Program-made: the position numbers and the translations under genes
The notes under the pieces: generated by a model
Told to the model about the DNA's origin: nothing
Database searches by the model: none
Seen by the model: only the letters and a program-made list of their open reading frames with translations
Part shown: piece by piece, positions 48,357 to 60,515 of the stretch
How the letters are laid out: every line of letters starts with the position of its first letter
Position numbering within the stretch: the first letter of the stretch is position 1
Assembly: GCA_003508835.1 (NCBI GenBank)
Contig: PUFA01000289.1
Coordinates: 248,001-312,000, forward strand
From: Eonycteris spelaea
Taxonomy: Eukaryota; Chordata; Mammalia; Chiroptera; Pteropodidae
Length of the DNA stretch: 64,000 nucleotides
Reading direction: 5' to 3'

Positions 48357-49214
48357 CAATGAAATGGAGACAAGCAACCTACCAGAGTCAGAGTTCAGAA
48401 TAACGGTTATAAGAATGCTCAATGATCTTATGGGGAGAATGGATGAACACAATAAGAACTAAAACAGAGAGATAATAAGCATTAAAAAGGACAAAGAAAT
48501 CATAAAAAAGAACCAGATGGAAATGAGGAATACAATAACTGAAATGAATACACTAGAAGGATTCAAAGTAGATTGGATAATGCAGAATATCGAATCAACG
48601 AATTGGAAGATAAGGTAGCTGAATACACCCAATCAGAACAACAAAAAGAAAAAAGAATTTTTTAAAAATGAGGAGAGTTTGAGAGACCTCTGGGACAACA
48701 TGAAGTGTAAAAATATCCAAATCATAGGAGTGCCTGAAGAGAAAGAGAGAGAGCATGGGATTGAGACTTTATTTGAAGAAAAATGACAGAAAACTTCCCT
48801 AACCTGGCAAAGGAATTAGATATACAAGTTCAGGAAGCACAGAGAGTTCCAAACAAGAGGAATTCAAACAGACCTATACCAAGACATATCATAATTAAAA
48901 TGCCAAAGGTCAAAGACAAAGAGAGAATCTTAAAAGCAGCAAGAGAAAGGAAGCTGGTTATTACAAGGGCACCTCCCCCATAAGAATATCTGCTGACTTT
49001 TCAATGGAAACTTTGCAGGCCAGAAGGGAATGACAAGAAATATTCAAAGTTAGGAAAAATTTACAAAACAAGAATTACAACCATGGATACTCTACTCAGC
49101 AAGCTTTCAATTAAAATGGAAGGTGAGATAAAGAGCTTCCCAGATAGAAAAAAGCTTAAGGAATTCATCACTAAAAAGCCAGCATTACAAGAAATGTTAA
49201 AGGGTCTTCTGTAA
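48357..49214 (+). pseudogene. L1 ORF1 relic (RNA-binding chaperone)
   Basis: ORF1p normally coats L1 RNA as a trimer. The recognisable part is the RRM and C-terminal region: the open stretch at 48783-48983 carries RPIPRHIIIKMPKVKDKERI and then LKAARERKLVITRAPPP, a conserved signature. Beyond it a stop and a frame change separate the C-terminal end, which terminates at the TAA at 49212. The coiled-coil N-terminus is broken up by stops. Nonfunctional. Confidence 0.8.
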
Positions 49215-49276
49215 AAAGAGAAGGGGAAAAAAGAAAATAGAAATAACAAATATAAATAATAAAATAGCAGTAACAA

Positions 49277-52200
49277 TGTACCTATCAGTAATCACTTTAA
49301 ATGTAAATGGATTAAATGCTCCAATCAAAAGACATAGGACAACCTAATGGATAAGAAAACAAGACCTATGCATATGCTGTCTACAAGAGACCCACTTCAG
49401 ATCAAACAACACTCACAGACTGAAAGTAAAGGGATGGAAAAAGATATTTCATGCAAACAGAAATGAAAAAAAGCTGGGTAGCAATATATCAGATAAAATA
49501 GACTTTAAAACAAAGGCTATAATAAGAGATAAAAAAGGGCATTACATAATAATAAAGGGATCGATAAATCAAGGGCATAACCCTAGTAAACATATATGCA
49601 CCCAACATAGGAGCACCTACATACATAAAGCAATTATTGACTGACATAAAAGGAGAGATCAATAGTAATACACTCAAGACTTTAACCCAATTGACACCAA
49701 TGGACAGATCTTCCAGGAAAGAATCAACAAGGAAACAATGGGCCTAAAAGATAAACTAGAACAGATTTTTAGAGCATTTTACCCCAAAGGCAAAATATAC
49801 ATTCTTCTCAAGTGCACATGGAACATTTTCAAGGATAGACCACATGTTAGGACACAAATCAATAAATTTAAGAGACTGAAATCATATCAACTATCTTCTC
49901 TGATCACAATGGTATGAAACTAGAAATCAACTACAAGAAAAAAACTGGAAAATACACAAACACATGGAGGCTAAATAACATGCTACTAAACAATGAATGT
50001 TATTAATGAGATCAAGAAGAAATCAAAAGATACCTAGAGACAAATGAAAATGAAAACACAATGACTCAAAATTATGGGACACAGTGAAAGCAGTCCTAAG
50101 AGGGAAATTCATAGCAATACAGTCCTACCTCAAGAAACAAGAAAAAGCTCAAATAAATAATCTTACAATTAAAAGAACTAGAAAAAGAACAGCAAACAAA
50201 TCCCAAAGTGAATAGAAGGAAGGAAATAATAAAGATCAGAGCAGAAATAAATGAAATGGAGTCTAGAAAAACAATAAAAAGATTAAGGAAATTGACAGCT
50301 GGTTTTTTGAAAGGATAAACAACATCGATAGACCCTTAGCCAGAATCATCAAGGAAAAAAAGATAGAAAACTCAAATAAATAAAACCAGAAATGAAAGAG
50401 GAGAAATAACCATGGACTCCACAGAAATACAATAGATCATAAGAAAATACTATAAGCAATTATATGCCAACAAATTAGACAATTTGGAAGGAATGGACAC
50501 ATTCCTAGAAACATACAATCTCCCAAGACTGAGTCAAGAAGAAATAGAAAATTTGAACCAACTGATTACCACCAATGAAATGGAATCAGTAATCAAAAAT
50601 CTCCCCCAAAACAAAAGTCCTGGACCAGATTGCTTCATAGACAAATTTTACCAAACATTCAAAGGAGAATTATCACTTATTCTTCTCAAACTATTCCAAA
50701 AATTTCAAGAAGAGGGAAGGCTCCTTAATTCCTTTAATGAGGCCACCATTACCTTGATTCCAAAACCAGGCAAATACATTATAAAAAAAGAAAAAAATCC
50801 TCAACAAAATATTAGCAAAAACTGAATTCAGCAATACATTAAAAATATCATACACCATGATCAAGTTGGATTTATTCCTGGGATGCAAAGTTGGTTCAAT
50901 ATTTGCAAATCAATTACTGTGATATACCACATTAACAAATTGAAAGATTAAAAACATGATTATACCAATAGATGCAAAAAAAGCATTTGACAAATTCCAG
51001 CATTCATTTATGAGAAAAACTCTCAGCAAAGTGGGAATAGAGGGAACATACCTTAACATAATAAAGGCCATATATGACAAACCTACAGCTAATATCATGG
51101 TCAATGGGGAAAGGCTAAAAGCATTTTCCGTAAGAGCAGGAACAAGTCAAGGATGCCCACTTTCACCACTCCTCTTCAATGTTGTATTGGAAGTCTTAGT
51201 CACAGCAATAAGACAAGAAAGAGAAATAGAAGGCATCGAATTGGAAAAGAAGAAGTAAAACATCGTTATTTGCCGGTGATATAATACTATATATAGAGAA
51301 CACTAAAGATTCTATCCAAAAACTGTTAGAACTGATCAATGAATTCAGGAAAGTAGCAGGTTACAAAATAAATATTCAGACATCAGTGGTATTTTTATAA
51401 ACCAATTATGAACTTTCAGAAAGAGAAGTTAAGATAAAAATCTCATTTACAATTGCATCGAAAACTATAAAATACCTAGGAATCAAATTAACCAAGAAGG
51501 TAGAAGACCTGTTTTCAGAAAATTATAAGTCATTAAAAAAAGAAATTGAAGAAGATACAAATAAATGGAAACATATACCCTGTTCATGGGTATGAAGAAT
51601 CAATATTGTTAAAATGGCCATACTACCTGAAGCAATCTATAGATTCGATGCAATCCTATCAAAATATCAATGGCGTTTTTCAGAGAGCTAGAACAAATAA
51701 TCCTAAAATTTATATAGAGCTATAAAAAACCCCGAATAGCCATGGCAACCTTGAGAAAGAAGAACAAAGATGGAGGTATCACACTACCTGATTTCAAACT
51801 ATACTACAAGGCTACAGTAATCAAAACAGCATGGTACTGGTGTAAAAACCAATACATTGATCAATGGAACAGAATAGAGAGCCCAGAAATAAATTCACAC
51901 CTATACACTCACTTAATATATTACATAGGAGGTAAGAATATACAATAGGGTAAAGATGGTCTCTTCAATAAATGGTGTTGAAAAAAATGGACAGATACAT
52001 GCAAAAAAAGAAGAAGCTGGACCATCTTCTTACATCAATAAGAACAGACTCAAAATGGATTAAAGATTTAAATGTAAGACCTGAAACCATAAAACTTTTA
52101 GAAGAAAACATAGTCAGTAAACTCTCTGATGTTATTAACAGGAATTTCTTTTCTCATATATCTCCTTGGGCAAGGGAAACAAAAGAAAAAATAAACAAAT

Positions 52201-52960
52201 GCGACCACATCAAACTGAAAAGTTTTTGTACAGTAAAGGAAACCATCAACAAAACAAAAAGACAACTGACTATCTTTGGGAGAAGATATTTGCTAATGAT
52301 ACATCTGATAAGGGGATTATATCCAAAATTTAGAAAGAACTCAACAACAAAAAACCAAATGATCCAATTAAAAAATGGGCAGAAGACCTGAACAGATACT
52401 TATCCAAAGAGGAAATACAGATGGCTTACAGACATATGAAAAAATGCTCAAGGTCACTAATCATCAGAGAAATGCAAATTAAAACCACAATGAGATATCA
52501 CCTCACACCTGTCAGAATGGCTATCATCAATAAATCAAAAAACAGCACGTGTTGGTGAGGATGTGAAGAAAAGTGAATCCTCATACATTGTTGGTGGGAG
52601 TGCAAATTGGTACAGCTGCTATGGAAAACAGTATGGAGGTTTCTCAAAAAATTAAAAATGGCTGTACCTTTTGACCCAGCAATTGCACTTCTGGATATTT
52701 ATCCACAGAAAACCAAAACAAATGATTTGTAAAGATCTATGTACTCCAATATTCATGGCACCACAATTTACAATAGCTAAGAGATAGAAGAAACCTAAAT
52801 GTCCATCAACAGATGATTGGATAAAGAAATTATGGTTCATATATACAATGGAATATTACTCAGCCATTAAAAAAATGAAATAACTAGAAGTTATTATGCT
52901 GAGTGAAATAAGTCAGACAGAGGAAGATAAATACTATATGATTTCACTTATATGTGATAT
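49277..52960 (+). pseudogene. L1 ORF2 relic (endonuclease-reverse transcriptase)
   Basis: ORF2p nicks target DNA and reverse transcribes the L1 RNA. The order of parts is kept: an endonuclease start (YLSVITLNVNGLNAPIK near 49280), then CLQETHFRS, the RT region (NKSPGPDCF near 50622; [16 protein letters not shown] near 51140) and the C-terminal segment to about 52960. Many stops and frameshifts interrupt it. The catalytic FADD motif of the RT reads FAGD here (near 51270), so an essential aspartate is lost as well. Confidence 0.85.
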
Positions 52961-53280
52961 CTAAGGACTAAAAAGAGCAAACTAATCAAAAACAGACTCA
53001 CAAATATAGTGGACATTTGGTGATGGACAGAGGGGAGGGAGATTGGGAGGCTGGGAGAATGGGGTGAAGGGTTAAAGAAGTACAAATTAGTAGTTGATAG
53101 TTGGACATGGGCATGGGGAGCATGGCAGAGGGAAAACAGTTAGCATTAATATGATGGCTAAGTGGAGAGCCAAGGGAGGGAGGAAACAATTGGGGGATTG
53201 TTTTATGAACATTATAGATGTCTAACCAATGTACTGTATACTTGGAACTAATTTAAATAAATAAATTTATAAAAAATAAA

Positions 53281-53744
53281 TAACCAACTTTATTATGCAT
53301 GTACATGCAAGGGCTCCATATAAATATGGAATCAGATGATAAATCAGGCAGTTGAGGCCAATACTCCAGTTTGAGCTAAGGAGAAAGTGGGGGAGTGGTT
53401 AGAGACTTTAAAGGGCAAAAAGGCAGTACACATGGAGATAAAAATCAAATGTTCGGTGAACAAATATTTGCTGGGCCATCTTTAACAATGGGACATAGAA
53501 AGGACATTGATGAACGGGCCTTTCTAGGTTCCTCCCTGTTTCTCACACACTAATCTGTATTAAACTGTAATTATCTGTGATGATATCTCCCTTCCTGAAG
53601 CAGGTCCTCTATCCAAATTCTTTTACTTAGGGGGAAGGTGAAAGATTTTTTTCCTGAGTCTTTTGTTTCTTAAAAATAACCATCTTAAAGTAGTCAATAT
53701 CCCCAAAGAGGCATATTTTGGGGTAGTAAACTGTGCTCCCCCTG
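53281..53744 (-). mobile_element. ERV LTR, right piece (middle layer of a nest)
   Basis: Reversed, the sequence near 53700-53725 reads like the 5' part of the LTR at 56127-56658 ('ccccaaaatatgcctctttg', 'aagatggttatttttaagaa'). The reversed end at the L1 junction holds 'gcataataaagttggtta', with an AATAAA-type signal. It is separated from 47507-47590 by the L1. Confidence 0.6.
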
Positions 53745-53815
53745 GATGTGTTAATTATCTTGATTTTGGTAATCATTTTATAATGAATATACATATCAAA
53801 AAAGTTAAAAAGGGA
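53745..53815 (+). mobile_element. Old L1 3' UTR, right piece (outer layer of a nest)
   Basis: 'gatgtgttaattatcttgat', 'tttggtaatcattttataat' and 'gaatatacatatcaaa' continue the L1 3' UTR that broke off at 47506. Confidence 0.7.
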
Positions 53816-55453
53816 ATTTGTCTTAGAGGATCAACAGACAAAAAAAAAAATTAAAGGGTGAAATCACGGACAGGTTTATCATTAGAAAGTCAGTGTTTGA
53901 ACATGCACAAGATTTTTTAAATCCTGAATTTAAGCAGATTGATATTTATTGCCTATGAGGGCTTATATACATTCCAATTTTAGATTTTGGTTTAGAAAAG
54001 GAACCTTAATTCTTTTAAGACAGCTTTCACAGCTGACAGAAAGAGAGATGATAATTTCTTTTTCCATATTTCTCCAAGCTGAGAATGTACAATTTTCATC
54101 ATTGACTTAAATCTTTAAGGGGAAAAAAGAGTTTTTCTTTCACATGGGAGAAGAGGGAAAAGGGGGACAAATTTTCGACTTCAGAGGCCAATCACAGAGC
54201 ATGGCATACAGAACGTGTTCAATAGATGTGTGTTAAATTGGCTTGTCTCTGATTGAATTAAAGCTTAAAATGAAATATTAATCACTGAAATGAATAAAAT
54301 TAAAAAGAGTATATGAATACGATAAACCTAGGATATAAATCTTCAAAAGAAGAAGTTTTAGGACAAAAAATTTATATCCTTTTATATACTAACTTTATGA
54401 ATTCTTTACATAAATATAGCAAGACATAAAATAGGTAAAATTATTAAGTCATTTACTAACTTGTTAAAGACAGTACTGTAATATTCATGTGAAGGATTAG
54501 ACAAATTTATGGAATCTATTATAAAAATATTTTTGAGAGCTGTATATTAGGTTTCATAAATGATACAAGGCTAAGAAGCTTTTCATATATATGAAAAGAG
54601 TCTAGAATCCAAGGTTTTTGGATTTCTATTTAGATTATTTCAATAAGAGTACGCCACCTCCATCTGGTCTCTATACACCCAGGAAAAGAGTTCAACTGAT
54701 GTGACTTATAATATACTTAAAAAGCCAAAAAAAAAGTGATTCATTTTAAGAAATATTTAATGAATAACTAGAGATCATATCTTAATTTTCTAATTGCTCC
54801 TACTTCTCTAGTTACTCTTAAAGTGACTTATTATAAATTAGAATGAAATTGAAATGTCAATCGAACCGAAGCACATAAATCCTTTGTTTCAATTAGAACT
54901 TTATGGGGCAACATTACAACACCTCAATGGCCTCATATATTAAAATGTGTAAAGAAAGACCTTTCTTCCTATTTTATACTAATGCTTTATGCTTGCACAG
55001 TGGAAGAATTCAAGTGCAGCTGTCCTGTTGTGAACCTCCCTATGGTAGACATAGGTTCGTTCTGCCCACCTGAGAGCCAGCCAGAGGTCCCTGCTGCTCC
55101 AGAGTTTGTGCTGGGGAGAATCCTAGGCTGTAAGTCACGCACTGTATTCTTGAATCAGGATACTGGATTCTGATCTGCTTTCCTCCCTAACAACAGGACT
55201 TTAATCAACTGCACACCTGGGCAATTGTTACTTCTGCCTCTAAGGAGAGCCAAGAAGCCTGGACACTAGCTATGGCTATTATTTTCTGTTCTGGTCAGGC
55301 AATAATGTGTCTAAGGTACCTACTCTGTTGACCTCAAATAAAATGGGTGGGTAGTGAATGTTATTGTAAGGTAAGGATGCAAAGGAAATCTCATGGACAG
55401 AGGGTTATATAGCCTAGCCAGGGGATCCAGAGAACTCAAAAGAAGTAGGTATT
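53816..55453. other. Intergenic DNA, no gene or named repeat seen
   Basis: AT-rich sequence, with a more balanced patch around 54980-55260. That patch shows no splice sites or domains. Nothing else can be supported. Confidence 0.45.
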
Positions 55454-55865
55454 GATGTAAGAAATATCCAAACCTGTAGAAAAACTTTGTGAGAGTTTAT
55501 TTGAGCCAATCTGACAACATATGCTGGGGAGCAAGATCTTAAATGCTCCGGAGAATAACAGCTTTGCAGTTTCTTTTATGCATTTGAAATTAAGGAGGGG
55601 ACACAAGGAAGATTGGAGTAAGCAAGGTGGGGATTGAATTACAGGATAGTTAACAAGATCATGGGCTCTTTTGAGGGTTAACACCCTTTCGAGGGGATAT
55701 TACTTCTGGTATCTCAAAAGTGTTTTAACCTAGATGCATAAGAACAATGGATAGGTCTGACTTGAAACCTTTCACTAAAGAAGTTATATTCCCGGTTAGA
55801 AATTTATGATCAGATCATCCTGTGAGCTTACTTTTCATAGAACCCCCTTTTTTTCATCCACATTG
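55454..55865 (-). mobile_element. ERV LTR, copy B
   Basis: It starts 'tgtaagaaatatccaaacct' and ends near 'tcatccaca', so it has TG...CA ends. It pairs block by block with copy A at 44603-45058. On the reverse strand 'ggctcaaataaactctcac' contains the poly-A signal. No gag/pol/env sequence is attached. Confidence 0.65.
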
Positions 55866-55913
55866 GTCAGGAGTAAAACTGACCTGGGTTAAATTTGGCT
55901 TTGCATCTTACTG

Positions 55914-56126
55914 TAGTCATGTGCTGCATAATGACCTTTCAGTCAACAACGATGGCATATACAGTCCTGTAAGATTATAATGGAGCTGAAAAAAAAATTA
56001 CTAAAGCTTAGTGACATCACAGCTGTCATACTGTCATAGCACAATACATTACACAAGTACATTGTGTTACAATTACCTACAGTATTTAGTACAGTAACAC
56101 GCTGTACAGGTTTGTAGCCTAGGAGC
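55914..56126. mobile_element. MER2 (Tigger-derived Tc1/mariner) transposon, left piece
   Basis: 'agtcatgtgctgcataatga' at the end, then 'aagattataatggagctgaa', 'agtgacatcacagctgtcat', 'tgtaacagta'-like blocks and 'gtttgtagcctaggagc'. It breaks at 56126 and resumes at 56659. Confidence 0.85.
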
Positions 56127-56658
56127 TATAGTGGAACAGAATTTGCCACCTCAAAATACGTCTATTTGGCATAAGGATTATTTTAGGATGGTTAATTTGA
56201 AGAAACAGCAGACTTGGGAGAAGCTCTGAAAACCAGGTAGAAGTTACTCTTTGTAAAAGACTTTTACATTTGTGAGCGACATCTTCATTTGTAAGGATGT
56301 CTCTCTCCCTCAGGGTACCAGGAGAAGGGGGATGACCTTATCTCCAGAAACTCTTATCAAAACAGAAGATAAGAACTTCAATGTACATAACAACCTTACC
56401 CTTGTTTACTGAGGTTTTCCAGGTAATCTGCCATAACCAACTCCCCCCAACATCTTCTATCTTCAGCTGAAAATAGCATTTAGGATGGTTAATTCAGCCA
56501 GTTTGGCGAATTACTTGGTTTTCCTGGGTCTCTCTCATGTATACACAATGTAGACATGTTTTTAAACTTGTTTATTTTTTTCCTGTTAATATTTTACAAC
56601 AGGGATGTCTCAACCAACAGCTCAAAGGGTAGAGAAAGTTATTTTTCCCTCCCCTACA
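56127..56658 (+). mobile_element. Solo ERV LTR inserted in MER2
   Basis: 532 bp flanked on both sides by GAGC (56123-56126 and 56659-56662), a likely target duplication. It contains 'gccacctcaaaatacgtcta', 'ttaggatggttaatttgaag' and near the end 'cctgttaatattttacaaca', ending in CTACA. The same family is seen in the nest at 47507-53744. Confidence 0.75.
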
Positions 56659-56816
56659 GAGCAACAGGCTATGTACTATATGGCCTAGGTGTATAGAAGC
56701 TACATCATCTAGGTTCACGTGAGTGAACTCTATGATGTTGGCACAATGACGAAATTGCCCAAGGATGCATTTCTCAGAACGTACCCCTGATGTTCGTTAA
56801 GTGGCACGTGACGATG
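56659..56816. mobile_element. MER2 transposon, right piece
   Basis: 'agcaacaggctatgtactat', 'tggcctaggtgtatagaagc', 'actctatgatgttggcacaa', 'catttctcagaacgtacccc' lead to the inverted end near 'ggcacgtgacga'. Confidence 0.85.
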
Positions 56817-57369
56817 TTGTATAATTGTAAATAAGTCATTTTTTTAGCCCTATAAACTCTTTTTTCCTGCACTGTGCTAGGGAAACAATTATCCTCTTCC
56901 CTTCTAAACCGTGAGGATCAGATGTCATTTAAGGTGGCCAAAGTGATGGCTGGAAAGGAGTAGGTGCCTGACAGTGTACTTTAAAAATGGCCCAGTGCTC
57001 TAAGCCTGGCTCTTGGGACACATATGGGCCATCCCCAGAAATAGAAACAGAAGGGATGATTTAGGGAGTAGATGATGAATTACTTTATGTATATGTCGAC
57101 ACTTTCATCTGAAGAGGATATTCAGCTAGGAAGGTCCCATAGGCTGATAGAGATGCAGAATCTGAATTCACGAAAGAATGCAAGGCTGGCTAGAGAATCA
57201 GATTTGGGAGCCATCCAAAAAGAAGTGATAGTTACAGTAGTGAGAGCAGAGCCGCTGAAAGCAGCAGAGTAGAACAAATAGAGGAAGAAGAGCGTATACA
57301 ACTGGGCATACACAAATTTAAGGGGGGAAGAATGAGGGAAACAAGTGACGGTGTAGCCTACCACGTTTG

Positions 57370-57915
57370 TTAAACACTTGGAGCCTACAAGCGTTAAACA
57401 CTTGGAGAAAGCATATGTAATTACTTAAATATTTGCTTTGCTTACTTGCTTGCTTGCCTGAAGTCTAACAATGCTTGCCTGAGATACTGTTCTTCAAACC
57501 AGAAGGTAAAGATTAGGAAACTACCTAAAATCACCTGAGACCTGTTGAAGCTGCCTGAAACCCCTCCAGTGACCTCAGCAGGAACTTTTCATGTTACAAC
57601 CTCATTCTAATACTTAAATCTTTGCCTAAGATGGAGCTTATCACTCATTTCCTGTACAGGTGATGTATGCACAGCCATGTTTGCTTACTGTGCATGCTCA
57701 CCCCCAAACATGCCTCAACATGCTATGTGATGTAAGCAACTAGCGGTATAAGCCCTGCAGTCCTTTCTGCTCAGAGAGGCACTGCGTTGAGGATGAGTCC
57801 CAGTGTACTCCTTGCTCGCTGGCTTGCAAAAAAGTTCCTACTAACAAAACCAAGTTGGAGTGTTCTTTTGGCTGACATCTTTCAAGTGGTTGAACCCCAG
57901 TTCAGTTCGGTAACA
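57370..57915 (+). mobile_element. Solo LTR, gamma/ERV1-like, with recognisable core promoter
   Basis: The 3' boundary is clear ('ccccagttcagttcggtaaca'). A TATA-like 'gcggtataagccctgcagtc' near 57745 is followed by 'tttctgctcagagaggcact', as expected for U3-R. A degraded poly-A signal lies near 'gcttgcaaaaaagttcc'. The left boundary is uncertain; 'gttaaacacttggag' occurs twice in the first 40 bases. No internal provirus. Confidence 0.65.
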
Positions 57916-58663
57916 AAGAAGTTGCTAGAGATGTGAGAGAATTAGGAAGGTGCTAGTACAGAAGGGTTGAGACTATTTAGGACTTTCGGTGCTGTTAAGT
58001 TTTTTGGTGATTTTAAAGTTTTTGTAGGTGAATTGCTTTATCATTATCTTAGAGTTGGTGTCATTTCTAGAGAAGTTTTGGCTGTAGCCATGAAAAAGTT
58101 TTGGCTGCCTCTGACTTACCTATTAAGTTAGAATAAATAAAATAGCATTCTTTGAAATTAGAATGAATATCTGTATATATGACGATAAAATATTTTGCAA
58201 CAGGCAGTGGAATAAATATTTACAAGTATATATTCTAAAACTCTGCCCTAATTACAATCCTGAGAGAATGTATTGTGTGGTAGAGAGCAAAAAAAATCAG
58301 AATCAGATAGTCGGGTCAAATCCTATGATGCTGGCAAAGTTATTCATGCTTGAGATACCTCAATTTTTTTCCTCTACTATCCCTAAAATCACATCACTAA
58401 ACTAATGATAGCATCTATTGTTGTAATATTTAAATGAGACAATGTATATGAAGGACCTTGAACAGGGCCCAAAGCATAATAAATGTTATCACACTAGTAT
58501 TGTTTTTGTTTTGTGCTTATTATGTCTCTTTTGTATTCCTCCTTGTACCTCATTTTAACACTAGGTGGCAGCAATGCTCTCTTAACCAATTTAAATGAAA
58601 ACTAAGTTTCTGGAATTGAAGTGAAGGCTTACCCAATAGGAAGATAAATGTAGGGCACCAGAA

Positions 58664-58798
58664 AAGCAGGAGAGAGAGATCATGGGTAGAGAAAGAATAA
58701 GGAGAGAAGGAAGAAGGAGGGAGAGAGGGAAAGGAGAGGGAGAGAGAGAGGAGGAGGGACAGGGAGAAAGGAGGGAGAAGAAGAGGGAGAGAGGTGTA
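58664..58798. repeat. GA-rich low-complexity tract
   Basis: Nearly pure purine sequence (gaga, gagg, gaagg). The opposite-strand open frame is a by-product. Confidence 0.9.
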
Positions 58799-59139
58799 GA
58801 TAGGTTTAGAAATAATTTGATATTTCAAAAGAAAATACTAAAATAATAATTATGGGGGAACAGGTTTTTATTGGACATTCTTACACCTTTTATAGGATTT
58901 AGGGTTATTTTTGTTTTTACATACATGTGGGAGAGTGGTAGTTACCTTACATTTTCTGTGCTGACAGTTTCTAAGGATCTTAACTAGTTCTACATGAGAT
59001 TTATTTAGCAAAAGGACCTGCTGCCCAGGAAATGTCTATAAAGCAGAATGTGTTTTACTGTTCACTTTGGTCAAAATATTAACCTTAAAATTATAAAAAT
59101 ATGGCAATTTCACTCTATGTAAAATATTCTTCTACAATA

Positions 59140-59560
59140 GACTTAATGATAAATTAGTTACTTATTATTCTGTAACAAATGCTCCAAAGTTTAATGGCTT
59201 AAAGCAATAGACATTCAGCATCTTTTATTTTCTGAAGGCCAGGAGTCCTAGAGAGGCTTAGCTGGCTGGTCTGGCTCAGGGTCTCCCATGAAGTTTCAGT
59301 GAAAAAACTGGGGCCATTTGAAGGTTTGACTGAACCTTGGAGGATCTGCTTCCAAGATGGTTCACTCACATGGTTGGTGGCAAGAGGCCTCAGGTCCTCA
59401 CCAGTGTTGGCTAGAGGCCTTGATTCCTTTGCATGTGCATTTCTCCATAAGCTGTCTTGACTAAACCACCAACATGGCAGCCAACCTCTTCCAAAGTAGG
59501 AGAGCCGAGAGAGACTATAAGGAATGCCCCCTCATACCTTTAGTGACCTAGTTTCAGAAG
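59140..59560. repeat. Ancient interspersed repeat of the 'cttaaaac' LTR-like type
   Basis: 'ttattattctgtaacaaatg', 'ggctcagggtctcccatgaa', 'ggatctgcttccaagatggt', 'ctcacatggttggtggcaag' and 'accaacatggcagccaacct' match the same repeat type as 46120-46505. Confidence 0.6.
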
Positions 59561-59654
59561 CCATACTCTGCAAATTCCACCATATCTGTTCAAAACGAGT
59601 CACATAGGAAATAACTAAACACAATGGCCAGGAACTAACAACGTACATATATGG

Positions 59655-59780
59655 AAAATGGAGTTTCCACATGGAGAAAACACAAGCTGTGTGATCTTTC
59701 TCAGTGTGGCGCTGGCCCATTACATCCTCTCCCTGGGTCTCGATTTCTTCAGCTATAAAAAAGAGAACAGGCCATGGATC
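59655..59780 (+). repeat. Possible MIR fragment
   Basis: 'agctgtgtgatctttctcag' and 'ggtctcgatttcttcagcta' suggest MIR. Confidence 0.4.
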
Positions 59781-60334
59781 CATGCACCACTTCAACTTAA
59801 AGGTGGCTTGTCCCTGCCCCATCTGTGCGTGACCTCAGCTAACAACTTGGTTTCTGTTTTTACATTTCTAACATGAAATTATCTTAGACAGTGGCTTTCA
59901 AATTTTTTAGATCCACTGTAAGAACTATATTTGACACTGAAATGGCATGCAGGTAACACAGGCATGCATATGAGTACACCCATGGAACAGAAATGAAAGT
60001 TCCACAAAACGATACACTCATTTGTGTGATGGACTCTCATTTCCCTACCATCCTATGCTAATTCATTAAAAAAAATTCAAACTGCACTCTGGTAAGGCCA
60101 AAATCTACTACACGGCTTTCACAATCCATTAATGCCTTTACCATTCCTTGTGTTGAATACGAACACCCGTCTTCACCCCTTGCTGCTCGTTTTCCATTGG
60201 TAGGAGAACAGAAATGTTAAAGAACAAGTCAGTCCTCACCTTCCAGTTTCTGGGAGGAACAAAAGCACCTTCTCAAGGTGGGTCAACCCTGCCAGCCTAT
60301 TCTAATTAGGCAGGAGCTAGTATCAGAGGTAGCT

Positions 60335-60515
60335 GTCAGGGCAGAAAGGGCACTGTGTTTTAACTTCAAAAGTTGGCTCTGCAACTCGCTAGCTCTGTGA
60401 CCCTGGGGAGTCCTTTAAGCCTTTCAGTTTTTCCTATCTACAGCTGGAATAATAAGTATCCCTTTCCTATCTCATAAAGTTATTAGGCCTACAATTAGAT
60501 AATTAGGTACTTATA
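60335..60515 (+). repeat. MIR SINE
   Basis: 'gttggctctgcaactcgcta', 'gctctgtgaccctggggagt' and 'ctacagctggaataataag' are forward MIR. Confidence 0.8.

Larger units (their letters stand above)
47591..53280 (+). mobile_element. Near full-length, inactivated L1 LINE
   Basis: About 5.7 kb, with a 5' UTR-like part (47591-48350), ORF1 and ORF2 relics, a 3' UTR and an A-rich tail. Target duplications are 'taaccaaattt' at 47580-47590 and 'taaccaacttt' at 53281-53291 (one mismatch). They prove insertion by L1 machinery into an LTR. Frequent stops and frameshifts in both ORFs rule out activity. It is better preserved than the other L1 pieces in this window, so it is among the youngest here. Confidence 0.92.

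Noticed and set aside
50484..51258. Reverse transcriptase-like open frames as a host or viral gene
   Set aside because: They sit inside a full-length L1 with L1 order, target duplications and many stops. They are fragments of ORF2.
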